From assembly GCA_958421655.1 (NCBI GenBank), contig CATZMG010000059.1, forward strand, positions 1 through 14,021: a stretch of DNA of 14,021 nt, in the 5' to 3' direction. Each line of letters starts with the position of its first letter. Positions within the stretch are counted from its first letter, which is position 1. Both the position numbers and the translations under genes were made by a program. A model generated the notes under the pieces. That model was given only the letters and a program-made list of their open reading frames with translations. It did not search any database and was not told where the DNA came from. Below are positions 13,256 to 14,021 of the stretch, one piece after another. This DNA comes from an uncultured Collinsella sp. (GTDB taxonomy: Bacteria > Actinomycetota > Coriobacteriia > Coriobacteriales > Coriobacteriaceae).

Positions 13256-14021
13256 ATGGATACACTGCTCGAGGCCATTGACGTCTGCGATGTCGATGGC
13301 TTTTGCTATGGCAACTATACGGACGAGGAGGCCGGCACCGGTTGCACCGTAATCGTGGCACCCGAGGGCGCCACCGGCGGCATTGACGTTCGCGGCGGTG
13401 CTCCGGCATCGCGCGAAACCGACCTGCTGCGACCCGAGAACACCGTCGACAAGGTCCACGCTGTCTGCCTTTCGGGCGGATCGGCCTTTGGCCTCGAGGC
13501 TGCAAGCGGCGTCGCTCGCGAGCTTGAGAGCCGCGGCATCGGCCTTCCCGTCGGCCCCACGCAGGTGCCTATCGTGTGCTCCAGCTGTATCTTCGACCTC
13601 ACCTTTGGTAACCCCACCGTTCGCCCTGACATTGAGGCCGGCATCGCCGCGGTGCGCGAAGCACTCGACCACACCCCCACCAGGCTCGAACAGGGCAACG
13701 TGGGCGCCGGCACGGGCGCTACCGTGGGTAAGCTCATGGGCCCCGCTACCTGCATGAAGGCCGGCCTTGGCGCTGCCGCCGTGGCGCTCGGCCCCATCAA
13801 GGTGGGCGCCGTGGTCTCGGTCAACGCCTGCGGCAACGTTGTCGACCCCTTCACCGGCGAGTGGGTCGCCGGTATGCGCGCCGCAGCCGATAGCGACCAG
13901 ATTGTCGACATGGAACTCGCAGCCTTTGCCGCCGCCGGATCCATGCAGATGCCGCTCGACCGCACCAACACCACCATCAGCTGCATCGTCACCAACGTGG
14001 AACTCACTAAGGCACAAGCCA
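13256..14021 (+). CDS. P1 family (S58, DmpA-like) peptidase, 3' end cut off
   Basis: Partial gene: 255 codons are visible and the frame is still open at the window end. The protein resembles P1/S58 Ntn-type aminopeptidases (DmpA, BapA) that self-cleave into two chains and act on N-terminal or D-/beta-amino-acid peptides. Visible features: the early GGxxVRGGAP-like stretch (about 41-50), LSGGSAFGLEAASGV (72-86), LPVGPTQVPIV (97-107), GNVGAGTGATVGKL (147-160), and the segment NTTIS (238-242), where the family's self-processing site and nucleophile are expected at T239/T240. The start at 13256 follows a strong TAGGAG site with 8-nt spacing. It is separated from maf by a terminator, so it likely has its own promoter, which I could not place. 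No signal peptide is seen; a cytoplasmic enzyme is expected. Confidence 0.9.
   Translation, partial: MDTLLEAIDVCDVDGFCYGNYTDEEAGTGCTVIVAPEGATGGIDVRGGAPASRETDLLRPENTVDKVHAVCLSGGSAFGLEAASGVARELESRGIGLPVGPTQVPIVCSSCIFDLTFGNPTVRPDIEAGIAAVREALDHTPTRLEQGNVGAGTGATVGKLMGPATCMKAGLGAAAVALGPIKVGAVVSVNACGNVVDPFTGEWVAGMRAAADSDQIVDMELAAFAAAGSMQMPLDRTNTTISCIVTNVELTKAQA

Overview
The window looks like a chromosomal segment of a high-GC, anaerobic gut actinobacterium of the class Coriobacteriia, most likely Collinsella or a close relative. This rests on strong G/C-ending codon bias, AGGAGG-type ribosome binding sites, AT-rich intergenic islands and an arginine deiminase (ADI) cluster with a YfcC-family carrier. 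The assignment is made from memory of gene content, not from a search.

Left block (1-7500, genes leftward). In transcription order: arcA copy 2 (6127-7368), a class I/II PLP aminotransferase (4853-5977), arcA copy 1 (3039-4280), arcB (1938-2933) and a YfcC-family transporter (312-1790). Together these describe arginine uptake, deimination to citrulline, and phosphorolysis to ornithine and carbamoyl phosphate. Carbamate kinase (arcC), needed to turn carbamoyl phosphate into ATP, is not in the window. GC-rich hairpins follow nearly every gene, suggesting expression tuned gene by gene. The two arcA genes are identical over 1267 bp by eye, yet their upstream regions have diverged. What the promoters keep is a pair of ACCGTTC-type direct repeats 21 bp apart, 8 bp upstream of a weak -35, with a 17-bp spacer to a TATAA -10. 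That layout matches sites bound by LytTR-type response regulators (AgrA, VirR, ComE, AlgR). A third pair, facing the other way, lies at 4658-4687.

Far left (1-311). There is no gene here, but there is a dense run of stem-loops. The first (32-129) folds on the + strand into a long rod whose apparent internal loop resolves into three tandem G.A/A.G motifs interleaved with Watson-Crick pairs. This makes it a candidate structured non-coding RNA.

Right block (7860-14021, genes rightward). Polyphosphate kinase ppk1 with an unusual 170-residue Pro/Ala/Glu-rich and basic tail; a terminator; an RlmD/RumA-type 23S rRNA uracil-5 methyltransferase with its Fe-S cysteines; a translationally coupled pair of a DJ-1/PfpI protein and a Maf nucleotide pyrophosphatase; a terminator; and a P1-family (DmpA-type) peptidase cut by the window end. 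These read as housekeeping or stress genes with no evident link to the ADI block, from which they are separated by an AT-rich divergent intergenic region.
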